This document shows positions 1 through 11,337 of a DNA stretch of 64,000 nucleotides, one piece after another. Location: positions 342,308 through 406,307 of the forward strand of contig MNCI01018178.1 of assembly GCA_015680685.1 (NCBI GenBank), read 5' to 3'. Every line of letters begins with the position of its first letter. Position 1 is the stretch's first letter. The translations under genes and the position numbers were made by a program. The DNA comes from Gnetum montanum. Its lineage: Eukaryota > Streptophyta > Gnetopsida > Gnetales > Gnetaceae. Under the pieces are notes generated by a model. It worked only from the letters and a program-made list of their open reading frames with translations, was not told the origin of the DNA and did no database searches.

Positions 1-739
1 AAAGCGCATAATTCTCATCGAAGCACTCAGTGATTTTGGAGCACAGAGAAATTTTGTTAATCGATTAGTGAGGCGAATTTCTAAAGAGAAGGTTGTAAAT
101 CTGCAAGCAGGGCCATGGCTCTTAAAACTCAGTTGGTGCTTGTGAAGGTCGGGGAGGTGAAAAAGACCTTGAGGCGTGGGCCACAAGCACATGTTCCGGT
201 GCGGGAGAGCACACCGTTGACCCAGTGAATTTTCATGTCTCCTCTACCCTTTTCACCTTGCACCTTCTGCCACTTTCTGCTCTGGTTTTGCATCTCATTT
301 TTTTTGCTATTTGTATATTCTGCGGCCACATTGTTTTAGCTTTTGTGTTGCTGTGACCTCTTTTTCTTTTGGTCGTGGTTATTGTGCAAGGGTCTTTTTG
401 TGATTGCATGCAAGGTCATTGCCTCTGCCACGGCTATCGCGACTGCAAGGCCGAGGCCCTTCAAGTTGCTTGACCTTGGCATGCTGCGACGTAAGATCCT
501 CAGGGTTATGTGGGGCGTAGCGCCGTGGCACGTGTTTTTGTTTGAGTATATTGTTAGTTATTTTGCTGCTACGCTAAGCTACTTGCATGCTCTCGCTACG
601 CTAGGCTTTCGCATCTTTGCTACACTATGTGTTGAAAAGGGGTTATGCTATGCTACATTTATGGTTTGCTAAGCGCTGCTATGTTGTGCATGTGTTGCAT
701 TCAAATTTGATGTCAATATTTGCTGGTTGCGCCGTGCAG
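1..739 (+). other. Upstream region of the opposite-strand gene in element 1
   Basis: No exon can be placed here with confidence. By position it corresponds to the spacer ahead of the HAD-like exon in element 2, so it may hold the promoter, first exon and first intron of the plus-strand gene. It ends in an acceptor (gccgtgcag, AG at 738-739). Several copies of a gctacgcta-like word occur at about 565-675, the same word that forms palindromes in this element's LTR. The open frame at 343-672 is hydrophobic and matches nothing I know, so I do not call it a gene. Confidence 0.4.
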
Positions 740-1184
740 GGTAGGGCCAAGGTCTAGGCTGATCGTTTTGGACCTTGAAGGAATCCTATGTCATGTGGGG
801 ACCTATGGCCAACGTTCCTCCTCCCCCGATACGTGTGGGAGAGCGAGCGGTTTGGTTCAGGGACGAGGCACGAGACTTCTTGTAATTCCTTCTCAACCAT
901 TTTAGTCTCATGGTTTGGTCCTCAGACAAGACGTTGACGTCTGGCATAATAGAGGCCATGCTGCCAAGGACAAGTTAGGGCATCCTGAGATACCTTTCCG
1001 ATGATGCGACTACAAGCAAGCTGGGAGGAGGGTCTACCCAACACTCAATAGGGTTGAGGCATTTAGCCTGGATCTGGGATATGCCAGAATACCAGTGTTA
1101 TCACCCGTACAACACATTATATCTCACGTGCCACATGGCAACGTACTTTCAGAACCCATAGGGGACCATCTATTGTGTTGGCGG
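740..1184 (+). pseudogene. HAD/FCP1-like exon of the opposite-strand gene, element 1
   Basis: After the acceptor at 738-739 the reading gives RLIVLDLEGILCH, similar to the first HAD motif (Asp-x-Asp-Gly-x-x), though the second Asp is Glu. A frame change follows, then VWFRDEARDFL, a stop, FLLNHFSLMVWSSD, and further on NTLYLTCHMATYFQNP. In FCP1/SCP phosphatases the last region carries paired aspartates; here Thr-Cys-His stands in their place. Exon length (445 nt) closely matches the 442-nt counterpart at 33895-34336. What is seen: spacing and motifs. What is inferred: membership of the HAD family. Confidence 0.5.
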
Positions 1185-4100
1185 GTGAGTTTTGTGTCTT
1201 TGCTTTGCTTGGTTATGCAACGTTGCCATACTTGGCTGAGTGCTGATAGTATGTGCTTATCACTAGGTTCCATATTGACGATGACAGGGTTCATGACTAG
1301 CCAAGTGAGTTGGCCACAACGCAACTAGCCCTACGGGAATTTGCCTCTGCCAAGAGCCTGCGAGCGGGCGTGATTGGTCATTGTAGGGGTGAATACCATT
1401 CCTACCTACGCATGTTCACCTCTTTCTATAGTCATTGTAGGGTGAAGGGTTGGCTAGACAAGGAGTGAAGAGAACCTTTCAAGCAAGTCATGCTCGAAGC
1501 GGTTCTGGTGGTTGAACTCCCACTATTTCCATCACCGTATAAACCTAGTGGGTTAACCAGCAGGCGCCACATGCTCAAGTGTCTTTGTAGTTTTTTTTTA
1601 ATTGTTATGCTAACTACGTTTTGTGATCATTGCTGCAGGAGTGAAGAAGCCTCATGAGGTGACGGTGGTAACTACCAAGAGGCAAGGGGGAAACATCTAC
1701 TTCAAATATGGTGAAGTAGCGATGAGCCAGAGCTGATTAGAATGAGGGGCTCTGGACCCCTTGCTGAAGAAAATCTGAATGGCTGGACTTATGGATTTGT
1801 TCATGGCTCTGAATCTGGGCGTCCCTACTGCTGAGATGCTTTCCTTGGTCTACTCCTTCTCTGGGTAGGCGAGCCATTTTTGTACGTACGTGCGGGGTGT
1901 GCGGGTGGTCATTGACATCAATGACTAGCTATTTGCAGATTTGTTTGGCATCCCTATTGATGGCACTAACGTGATGTCGAAGGACAAGTAGGAGTTGATC
2001 CTTCAGAAGCAGCATATCGAGGAGTCGCTGAGGCTCACCAAGGAGCGAAAGGGGTTCCCTATGGAAAAGCTTAAGGAAGGTCTTGCCATGGGGATATACC
2101 TGATCTTTTGTGCCCGTGCATTCCCTCAACTACTCACCCAAGGGAAGGTCCTAGGACTTGAGTAGGTTTGGGTAATGCGGGAAGTCATGGAGGAGGGGGA
2201 TCGTTACAACTAGGCTGAATTCCTATGTAGTGGTTTGCAGGCTGGGATTTTGGAACTCCGTGAGCAGACGGAGTCCCACACTAACATACACTATGCTTTC
2301 TACATAGTCTGTTTAAAGTGCTTCGCAGAGTTCCTGGTGGTCCAGGAGGACAGAGTCTACTCCAAGCTAGATCGCGACCAAATTCCTAAGCCATGGATTT
2401 GACAGGTCCTTCAGACTATGCAAGCCCATGACCCCCCGAAAATGGTCGGGGAGTCATTATCTGTAACGACTAAAGGTCTGGTAGTTCGTAGTGCCTACGT
2501 CCAGGACAGTGTAGGAGAGACGTCCCCAGCCATAATTGGCAACATGACATAGGGTGAACGTCTCATAGCTAAGATCGTGCCCACAGAGCTGCGAAGAAAG
2601 AGACCTCCCCTAGCTAGGGAAAGCCCTCATGAAGAGGAGGGACGAAGATTGCGGTTCATGTTGCGAAGAATGCAACTCCCCATTTGTAAGCATTTTTATA
2701 TAATGTTTACTTTGCTATTTTCTGCTATTCTATGCTTCATTAGGCAGTGCATCATGGCATGGCATTTGTTTTGATTTATTTATTTCGATTTGACGTATGT
2801 ATCCCATTTTGCGAGCAAAAGAAGAAGAAGGCAAAGAAGAAGGCGACGAGGAAGTGTCGGCCCTCAGGACGAGGGTGACAAATAAAGACGCAGGGGCCCT
2901 GGCTTTGGAAGAAAGGGCCCCGGTTAGGAATAATGGAGCTCCTATCTCCAAGGCAGTGGCTCTTACCATTAGGGAGCCTCTTCCTACCAACGAAGAGGTA
3001 CCTCCCCAAAATAAAAAAGACGCTACTCTCCTGAAAGGAAAAGCACCAGCGCATGAGGTAGGGGCTTTCATGGACTTGGCTGGGCCTTCTACTGAGCCTA
3101 CCGCGATCGTCTCGCATCGGCAAGAAGAAAGACTATAGCCGGATGCTGGTGAGTTAGGCTTTGTGTGTGCCTTACCGTAGTCCATTTTGGCCATTGCTAA
3201 CATGCTTAGTCATGTAACAGGTGCTACTTCTGATGTCTCAAAACCTCCTCTTCCCCATACAGAGTCATGGGTTGAAGTCCCTGATAAGTTTGCATTTGTT
3301 CAAAGACTTGTTAATGACATGATCAAACGCCTTCAATAGGCGGACCCTCGTGCGGATAAGTAGGAGTGTTAACTGTCCTTATGTTGCTATGCTGAAACTT
3401 TTGAGTTTGTTGATTATGTTATGCTAACGTGATTACTGTGCTTTGTGCGCTGAATAGCCTCTCGGCTTAAGTCGGACCTGGCACGAGCTATGGAGGTTAG
3501 CGTGGTGTCAGCACTCTCGCCTAACGTGACCGAGGTGTCTCTTCGTATATTTGAAGAGGCTTACAAATGTTTCTTGAACTCGGCGCGCTCTCTATGGGAG
3601 TGTAGATGCACCAATGAGGACCTATGGAAACGGGTCCAAAGGATCGAACAGAGAGAGGCCAAACTGGTGGCCGAGGTGGAGAACCTCAGGTCGAGGATCA
3701 ATTTCCTCATAAATCGTAATCCTGACCCTATTGATTTGAAAATGGCTATGGATGACTATGCTAGGTTTTGAACTATCGTTTATCAAAATGTTGAGTCCAC
3801 CTGTGAGATAATTGAACATCAGATGCAGATGGACTTGCTAGCCCAGAAGTGCCAAGATATGAAGGACATCAGTGCTAAGGTCTTCGAATGCGGGAAAACC
3901 CAGACGGCTCACAAATATACATACAAGCTAGAAAACGAAACCCATCGAAGATTGTATAAAGATGCTATTGTGGAGGCGTTCTCGTTCAAAACGTTCGTGA
4001 AGGCCATCGACACTTCTGAGGCCTATGACAAGTTTAAAGAGTAGGTGAAGGTCACGGAATCTCTTGACTTGAGGATGAACCTTCCTACAGGAGAGACCGC

Positions 4101-4497
4101 AACTGCCTTCCTTTCTCGGGAACCTCTAAAGTGGAAGACCTTGGAAAGGGAGAAAGTTGCCGCTGCGAATGCTGAGCCTAGTGGCAGGCATTGGATGGAC
4201 ATTCCGATAGAGGAGATTGGGTGTCGCCTCAAGCTTGGTCTAGATCAGATACCTCTTGAGAATGACATAGGCTCCCCTCAGGTTAGTCGCTTTAATGCTA
4301 TGCTACAACTAGCGTTTATCGCATTTGTTGCCCTAGCTAACTAATTTATTTTTGGGATACAGGCTCTCAATGAAGGTGTGAGACCCATGGAGGGAGGAAA
4401 TGAAGAGCCGGTAGGGGGCAACACAGGAGCAGGCGATGCACAGGTAAATGAAGCAAGGGCAAACGACGAAGGTGATGTGAACGGAAATAACCCATGA
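740..4497 (+). pseudogene. Opposite-strand spliced gene of Ogre-like element 1
   Basis: Seven exons can be placed by splice sites and by matching element 2: 740-1184, 1267-1551, 1639-2695, about 2816-3148, 3221-3359, 3458-4281 and 4363-4497, with introns of 72-120 nt. Donors include gtgagt (1185), gtaag (2696), gtgagt (3149) and gttagt (4282). Exons 1-2 resemble a HAD/FCP1-type phosphatase (VLDLEGIL, then VWSSD, then NTLYLTCHMATYFQNP). The third exon has a retroelement-protein motif (DLFGIPIDG). Later exons encode an acidic linker, a likely coiled coil (KLVAEVENLRSRINFL) and an Asn/Gly/acidic tail ending at TGA 4495-4497. Stops interrupt most exons and one frameshift lies in exon 1. Function is unknown; the domain names are inference from short motifs. 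Confidence 0.65.
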
Positions 4498-4624
4498 CAG
4501 CATGGGACCCCTTTTTTTAAAAAATTTTGAAATGGGAAAAAATTTTCAATGAAATGAAAGACTTTAGAAAGGAAACTAATTTTGTATTAAGTTATGTATT
4601 ATGTAAAGTTTTCATGCTCTTGTA

Positions 4625-4766
4625 TGCTAGTTTTAGGCCATTACGGGCTATTGCTAGTTTTGGGCCATTTTGAGCCGTTGCTAGTTTTGGGCCATTTCGA
4701 GCCATTGCGTAATAAGTTAAAGTGAAAGGCAGAAATGCTAGTTTTAGGCCACTTAGGGCTATTAGC
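4625..4766. repeat. 27-bp tandem repeat between opposite-strand gene and protease
   Basis: Four units of about 27 bp begin tgctagttttaggcc or tgctagttttgggcc. Three are contiguous; the fourth follows a 30-bp interruption. They lie just after the stop of the plus-strand gene and before the end of the minus-strand protease. Element 2 has a different tandem repeat in the same place (37930-38150). A possible role is transcript termination for one or both convergent genes, but this is only positional inference. Confidence 0.7.
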
Positions 4767-4853
4767 ATAGCATGTCGAAAGGACGGCATATTGACGAGAC
4801 AAGAAAATAGTGAAAATTTAAGGATAGCGACTAGGTGGGAGGTTGCAAGGCTA

Positions 4854-5731
4854 CTATGCTATGCGTAGCTTTCTCTTGACCTTTTGTGGGTTGATCGAAA
4901 CGTAAGGTCGACGCATTTCGTCAGGGCCCTCGCTCATATCACTGTCCTTCGCTTGGAAGGGCAACTCAACCCATACGTTTTCGATTTGAGGATCATCTCG
5001 CTGGACCAATCCCTTCACTGTATGATTAATACATGCATGAACAAGTGCTTCATCTTTAGAGGTTGTAACTTTTGAACCCTGTTCCATGCCTACGTAGCTG
5101 ATTACTTGCGTTACCACCCCGTCGCCAAGGATTATCACCTCCCTACCCACATATGGTAAGTGGATTTCCTGGTGTATAGGTGAGGAGACATTCCTAAGTT
5201 GTGCTAACCATGATCTTCCCAAGATCAGGTTAAACTTGGCCATTTCTTTGACCACGACGAACATTGCGTCTGTGGGGAATTGGTCTCTTGCTACGAAGTT
5301 TATGTGAACTATGTCCTTCACCAGGACGTGTGCCCCATTGAAGGACTGTAGACACGACGTCGCCGTTGGTTTAATATGATCGACCAATCCCAACTTATCT
5401 ATAATAGGGAAGGAAATGATGTTTGTGGCAGCACCATCATCAACGTGTACCCTCTGGATCTGTGTTGGCCGACATGAATTGTGATGAAGAGAGGCGCCGT
5501 AGTCACTTGACCTTCTTTGGGATCTTTCTTAATGGCGTCACTACTGAAACTTAATTGAGGCATTGCAGACTCCATGGGTATAGAGGGGAGTATGATCAAG
5601 TGGATCTCTTTCTCTTCTACTGGCATGTTTTCGTCGACCAGAATCACCGGTAACATGTGGACTAGAGCCTCACGGTAAGGTACAGATGTCATGACTAGGT
5701 TGTACAAGATTAACATAGCGTTTTTCAACCT
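4854..5731 (-). pseudogene. Retroviral-type aspartic protease region, element 1
   Basis: On the minus strand the reading RVHVDDGAATNIISF at about 5450-5410 holds the protease active-site region, followed by GLVDHIKP and FNLILGRSWL, the flap-to-C-terminal pattern seen in plant Ty3-gypsy proteases, and then SSPIHQEIHLPY. The same order is found in element 2 at 38170-38870. One frameshift separates the upstream part (5399-5728) from the active-site frame at about 5450. The frame ends at 4854, where RT would usually follow; in this lineage the opposite-strand gene lies there instead. It would cleave Gag-Pol in the particle if intact. Confidence 0.75.
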
Positions 5732-5746
5732 TAGGGGTTGCCAGAC

Positions 5747-8621
5747 CTAGGTGAGGGCATCCAAGAAGTCTTGGCTGCCCACCTGTTTGACACTTTCCTC
5801 CTCCTCGATTCGTCCTAGAAGATGAATCTCTCGAGGGTAGACGACCTCGGATCTGGGTTCAAATCTTTGTCGACAAGGTGATGCAGGCTGTGTAATCATG
5901 TTGACCTTCATCTTTGGTGATGAAGGTGTAAATAAAAGGGGCAAAGGCATAGGCTTGGAGATACTTTTGACAGTATTCCCCTTCGACGCCTCGTCCAACA
6001 AGTAGGCTTCTCACCTTGTGGGGTGAAGAGGTTGTTTAATGTTGTTGCACGGGATGGGGATTGTCGAAGATGTTGGCCTCATGATGAGGAATGAAGCTAG
6101 AGGCATTAACTAATGGGGTAGCATGGCTTCACCAATAGGCAGTGCAGAGGTAGATGCCCATGGTGGGACTTTCAGGATGAAGGGCAGCTACGAACTTGGA
6201 CCAACCATTGGTGGTATTGGTGCACTACGCTGAGGCACACGAATCACAAATGATGGCGTTGATTACATAACCAGCATTATTGGCATTGAGGGGATCTGTG
6301 TAGATATACATAGATTGGTTACTTTCATCTAGCACCATCTTTCCCAGGTCAATTAATCTTTGGATGTCATCCTGCAATGACAAAAAATAATCCGTGGTGT
6401 GACCACATAGTTGGTCGTAGTCACAAAACCTATCTAGCCTGAAACCCCTGGGAATCGGAGGCTCATTGGGTAGGGCCAAAGAGGGATTCCTAAGGAGCTC
6501 ACAGTAGCGTAGATATCTTATGTTTGCTTCCTCTAACATCTGCTTGTGTTGGATGTATCCCGCTGCCAATAGTTACTTAAAGAGTTTTGACGGTTTGAGA
6601 GGAAATGGGGTGTATTTCAAATGATCTTTGCGCTGGAAGTTGGGTTTAGTGTATGCAGATGTCTCAGGCGCAAGTGCGACAGGTTGTGATGCTTGGCCTA
6701 GTTTGGGCACAGAGTCAGCCGCAAGTATGGATGGTTTCTTATTATTCTTGCTTCTACTGTTGCTATGTTTGGGCTTAGCCTCAGCTTCCACAGTAGCCAC
6801 CATGGTTGTTGGGGCCTTACCCTTGTCCTTTTTTGCAAAGCTATTCTTGTAAGTGATGTAGGTCGGGTCTTTGCTCACCTCGGCTGCGTCTTGTATGCTT
6901 TTTGTTTGAGCGAAAGCTTGGCTAAGTGAGCGTGGAGTGAGGTAATACAGTTTGGACTTGATGAAGTCATTCACCGCATCCTTAAAGATGGCTAAGAAGT
7001 AAGCCTCTGCGATGGGCTCATGGATTTCGTTAAGGGTTGCACTCCAACGTTGAATGAATTTTTGTACCAGTTCTAGCGGGTCTTGTTTCACGCCCATCAG
7101 CTGATCCAGCATGGTTTCTAGCTTCAAGTTATATTTGAAGCGTGTCACAAACTGGGTCAAGAGTTCTTCCAAAGTTGAAATGAATGAACGTGGCAATGCG
7201 CGGTACTAATCTAGGGCTTTCCCGGCTAGGGACATGGCGAAGACATGAATGATCATATGCGGCTAGTGTTGCAATAGCAAAGACTCTGACCAGAAAGTCA
7301 CGAGATGTGTATTGGGATCCCCTTCCCCATCGTACTTCATGAAGTGCAGAAGGGACATCCCGGGTGGTAATACAAAAGCAGGGATTGTAGGGTTAATGGG
7401 ATCATCCTGATAAAAGTCCATGACTTCTACCGTGTTGGACCTGATAGCTTTGAGGCGTTTTACTTCCTCAGTTAGGGTCTGGATGAGCTGAAATGCTTGG
7501 TCTAGACCCGAAGACGTTGCAGACGGCTGAGGGACTACAAAGGAAACTCTCACATGTGGCATGGTGGCGGTGGCGATTTGACCCATTGATGGTGCCGTTG
7601 GGGCCAGCCTCGCTAAAAGTGTTGTTTGGGTTGTCCACCACCTGGTGGGTGGTATTGTCAAAGCGGTAATAGCAGGTTGAGTCGTTGGATAGGCCATTTG
7701 GGTTACCGATGGGACAGACCATGGCCTCGTGCCAGCATGTGCCGTTTGCGGGGTTGGGTAGGCCTGAGGGCGAACATTGTGAGACATATGCGATGGTTGT
7801 AGTACAGACGAAGAAGTGAATGCAGTCCACCACATGGATGGGCTCGGGCCCACCACAGTGGGTGGAACAGATGCATACGTAGGAATCGACATAGGAGTTA
7901 TGTGCGGTTGCAAAGTAGGTACAGTATGGACATGCGGTAGGGTAGCCATGATAGGCGTGTTGCGCGTTGTGGGAGCGTGTTGATAAACAGCTTGATGCAG
8001 CACAATTGCTGCGAGCGTAACCAGGGAATAAGGATGATGATGCACTGGGAATGTAGCATGGCTACCCATTGTAGTTGCGATTGTAGGTTGCTGAAGCATA
8101 GGCATGATGACAAAGGGGGTGGCGAAAAACAGCGAGTTGGCCCAGAAGAACTGGGTAGGCAGGACAGGAACAGGGTTGGCCTGACCTACCTCGTTAGATT
8201 GGGAATCAAGTTCCTCCTATCCATCTTGAAAGGTGTCATCCTGGTTGGACGTTGTATCTTATTGCTCCCTAAGCCTGGTCAACTAGATTAGTTGATCTAG
8301 AAGCCTTTGGTACGCTTGTGTTAAAGGCAAAGAAATGCCCGGGGTAGGAACGAATTCCTCCCTGTTGCAGTAAGTGAACTTGAAACTACATTTTTCTTCA
8401 AGTTCATGTAAATCGAAGGGCAGATTAGCCTGCACCTTTGCACAAAGGAAACTGTAACGCTCGTGTTGTTGGGCCAGTCCCTCAGGTCCTCGGTTTTGGA
8501 TTCTGAGAGACCGGCATGCTTCTTGCGTTGGATTCAGCCATTGTATAGCACTGGTAGTGCCTTGGACCACGAAGGGCACCTCCGTGTTGAAGGTGTCAAT
8601 AGCGGTAGTGGCGGAAGCCAT
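5747..8621 (-). pseudogene. Gag (capsid/nucleocapsid) region, element 1
   Basis: The start is placed at ATG 8621 (MASATTAIDTFNTEV), which aligns with the gag start of element 2. The N-terminal domain (8283-8621) contains RYSFLCAKVQANLPFDLHEL. A Pro/Thr/Ala-rich stretch follows (7263-8105), then the capsid core beginning FMKYDGEGDPNTH at about 7340 and continuing through 6573-7196 (LVQKFIQRWSATLNEIHEP). A degraded CCHC-like knuckle, FCDYDQLCGHTTDYF, lies at about 6420-6380; its last cysteine has become Phe. Several frameshifts and stops separate these blocks. The linker to protease carries a single FVIRVPQ, a motif repeated many times in element 2. Confidence 0.8.
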
Positions 8622-8709
8622 TGCTAAGCAAGTGATTATGCAAAAAATGCAAAAGAATAGAAGGATTGAAAAAAGCGGCAAAAGGTGACTTTACGTCTTG
8701 CCCAATTCC

Positions 8710-9580
8710 AGAGGAATCGTCAAGGTGACCGATCTGTACCACACAAAGCGTAAACAACCGTAAAGGGTGTCATTTCTATGCCCGTGTGCGATGAGGTACA
8801 AAGCACGTGCAAGACTACCGTAAGACAAGTTCAGTTGACAAGTGATCAAGAAGGCTTTATGTCCCGCAGGATCCTGGAGGGACCATCGAGGCGACCGACC
8901 TGCACCACCCAAGGCATAAACAACCTCAAAGGGTGTCACGTTTTCACTTGTACTGGCTAGGATGCAGAGTGCATGCAAGACTACTGTAAAAAGGAAAGGC
9001 AAGTTAAATCGCTGTCAGAAGGCTTATTATCTCGTAAGGTTCCAGAGGAACTTTCGAGGAGACCGATCTACATCGTACAACACGTAAACAACCACAGATG
9101 GGTGTCAAGTCTACGCTAATGCAAGCCAGGGTGTGGAAGACGTACGAGACTACCATGAGAAGAGAAAATTAACAAGCGACCAAGTAGGTTTTATGTCTCA
9201 CAGGATCTCAGAGGGACCGTCGAGGCGACCGGTCTGTACCACACAAGATGGGGTACAGAACGCAGGCAAGACAACCATAGGGTGGGCAGGCTAACTAGCA
9301 ATCAGGCAGGTTTTATGTCTTGTAGGATCCCGGAGGGACCATCGAGGTGACCAGTCTATACCACATGAGATGGTGTGTAGAATGCATGCAAGACAACTAT
9401 AGAATGAGCTAGTTAACCAGCGATCAGAGGCCTTGTGTTCTGTAGGGTTCCGGAGGAACCGTTGGGGTGACCGATCTGCACCGCACAAAGCACAAACAAC
9501 CACAAGAGGGCGTCGCATTTACATTCATGTGTACCAGGGTGCAAAAGGCTCACAGAATTACCATGACACGCGGAAAAGGC
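8710..9580. repeat. Tandem repeat array in the 5' leader of element 1
   Basis: Six diverged units start near 8710, 8876, 9046, 9213, 9333 and 9453. The first three are about 167-170 bp; the next two have lost an internal segment and are about 120 bp; the last is partial. A recognisable phrase in each is gagggaccatcgaggcgacc. The array fills the stretch between gag and the primer-binding site, so it would form the 5' untranslated leader of the genomic RNA. Open frames that cross it (for example 9433-9822 on plus) are by-products of the repeat. Confidence 0.85.
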
Positions 9581-9587
9581 ACCAAAA

Positions 9588-9606
9588 GGCCCTCCTTCTA
9601 GTGCCA
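9588..9606 (-). other. Primer-binding site, element 1
   Basis: Read on the minus strand this is TGGCACTAGAAGGAGGGCC, starting six bases from the LTR end. The identical 19 bases occur at the same place in element 2 (42943-42961), although the surrounding sequences differ. TGG at the start fits pairing with a tRNA CCA end. I cannot match the remainder to a tRNA I know. Confidence 0.8.
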
Positions 9607-10376
9607 GAAAACTGTAGCAACCGAAAACATTGGTGGCTGGAAGAACGTCAGGGGTCGACGGATGTGACAGTTCCAACCCCATATCCATGGGAGGGTGGTG
9701 GTGGGTGCGTGCAGACATGGGGTGCCTTGAATGGTCTAGTCGATCAGACAGGGACTTACATCGGCATCGATATAGCCTTTTGCAACGTAAATAATGTGAA
9801 ATGCGAGATAATGCTTAAATGAATTAGGGGAGAAAATGTAAAAATGCGACAGTAATGCAAAATAATGCTTAAAGGTAAATAAGACAAAAAGTAATGCAAG
9901 AAAACAAGACAGTAAATGAGAGATAAAGTAAAGTATGGTTAGAAACATGGACCGCTCAAGAGCTATAAATTCATCCTGTCAGGGTATATAAAATCGGCTA
10001 CATAGCATGATGGAGTGCAGAAGTCCTGAGAGTAATCAAGGCATGCCGAAAAAAGAAAAAGAGCTATGCGCTTGGATGTGAACTTTGCGTACAAACAATA
10101 TAGGGCTCTACCAAGGTGGTATAATGGAGATGGGGACCTTGCGCCAGCTAAGAGAGACTTGCTATTTACAGTGTTAGACAGATGACTTTGATATTACAAT
10201 GCCGGCTAGAGGGGAAATCTTTGTTTCAGAATTTCAAAGTTCCCACAACTTGGAAGCTGTTTGCTTCAAGAAAGATGCGAACTCTTTTGAAATTGCCAAC
10301 TTTATAAATCACGAACTTTTCCAAATTGTGGGTACTTCTTGAAAATTACGGGCTTGTTATATGCTATTTGATGAGA

Positions 10377-10384
10377 TATTTATA
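10377..10384 (-). promoter_or_regulatory. LTR TATA box, element 1
   Basis: TATAAATA on the minus strand, about 950 bases inside the U3 end of the LTR. It is the only good TATA box in the repeat in this orientation. Confidence 0.55.
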
Positions 10385-10599
10385 GGGCTGAAGGTAAGAA
10401 AAAAAGGGTGGTTTGAATGCTACATGCCGCAGGCTTGTGCTATCTTACTAGCATCACTCGAGCCATCTGTGACCGTTGGGCCTAGAAGACCATTGCGATG
10501 CGAGCTTGCCATGCAATAACTGCGATCCTACTATGCCATAATTGTGCTATCAGTGTCTGGAGACGTGTGCCAACGATCCGATTAGGTGGAGTGCATTGA

Positions 10600-11060
10600 T
10601 CTCGCACAACCACCTGTATGCCTCGCTATGCTTTGTGACGTAGCCTACTTGGCATAGCGTAGCACTTTGTCACGCGTCCTGCCATATGTCACATGCTTGC
10701 TATCCTATGCTACGCTATGTAGCGTAGCATAGAGTAGCAACTTGCCTTAGTCGCGAAAGCTTTGCTGATTTGCAAACCATTCTCGTATGATGCCAGTTTT
10801 GCGAACTTTGTTGATTCTGCCTTTCAAACTACCTTTTGTCTCTTTCGCAGGATTGCTACACCTTGCTGCGCCATGTAGCTTAGTGTAGCATAGCAGCAAA
10901 CATGGTCCGTCGAAGGGACATCACTACAGAACTTGAAATTGGATGAGGGGAGCAAGTAGTGAAGTCGTTGCCATGCTACGCTGTGTGATGTTGTGTAGCG
11001 TAGCACTTCGTTCTGCCATTGTTTCCTGAAGCTTGCTACGCTACATAGCGTAGTAGGCTT
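10600..11060. repeat. Cluster of tacgcta palindromes in the U3 of element 1
   Basis: At 10705-10732 there is a perfect inverted repeat with 13-bp arms (ctatgctacgcta and its complement) and a 2-bp centre. At 11036-11053 there is another with 8-bp arms (ctacgcta). Imperfect versions occur near 10640, 10870 and 10980. They all lie upstream of the TATA box in element orientation. The same word recurs in the noncoding parts of the element interior. Confidence 0.85.
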
Positions 11061-11337
11061 CGTGACTTAGAAAAATTGCCGAATTATTTCTTGTGCATCC
11101 AGGATGTTGTTGCCGATTCTGCACACTATTTCTGAGTAGGCTGCTAGCTGTTTAGGCTACTTTGGTGGGTGGGTAGGATGGTACAGAACCTGTCCATGCT
11201 CAAAGTAGAAAATTTGTCGAACTAGCCGACCTGGACTCAAAACGTTCTTCTCCCGATGAACTGCCATAGTGCTGTGCAAACTACAAGAGCCTGGTGAAGC
11301 CAGGATGACCCCGCATTTTTTAGGGTGTTTCAAACCC

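Larger units (their letters stand above)
1..11332 (-). mobile_element. Ogre/Tat-like Ty3-gypsy element 1, 5' portion (left end outside window)
   Basis: The visible order on the minus strand is 5' LTR (9613-11332), primer-binding site (9588-9606), a leader of tandem repeats, gag, protease, and then a gene on the opposite strand. RT, RNase H, integrase and the 3' LTR must lie beyond base 1. It shares its PBS sequence, gag N-terminus, DDGAATN protease motif, opposite-strand gene and LTR end (ggtgtttca) with element 2 at 25350-44712, but the two LTR bodies do not resemble each other, so they are separate families of one lineage. The right target duplication should be aaacc (11333-11337); its partner is not in the window. 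The frames are broken, so this copy is not functional. Confidence 0.85.
9613..11332 (-). repeat. 5' LTR of Ogre-like element 1
   Basis: The 1720-bp repeat runs from tgtagc next to the PBS to ggtgtttca at 11332, giving TG...CA ends. In element orientation transcription would start after the TATA box at 10377-10384, and the upstream U3 part (10385-11332) contains a cluster of palindromes built on the word tacgcta. No second copy lies in the window, so the ends are inferred from the PBS and from likeness to the LTR end of element 2. Confidence 0.8.

Noticed and set aside
343-672. 109-residue hydrophobic open frame on plus
   Set aside because: No start context, domain or counterpart in element 2; lies in the presumed promoter/intron part of the opposite-strand gene.
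2730-3203. Minus-strand 157-residue frame
   Set aside because: Shadow of the acidic-linker exon of the plus-strand spliced gene; no counterpart in element 2.
7263-8105. Long Pro/Thr-rich frames in two overlapping registers
   Set aside because: Only one register continues the gag reading; the other (7468-7833) is a shadow.
9433-9822. Plus-strand 129-residue frame over the PBS
   Set aside because: Crosses tandem repeat, PBS and LTR start, so it cannot be a conserved protein.
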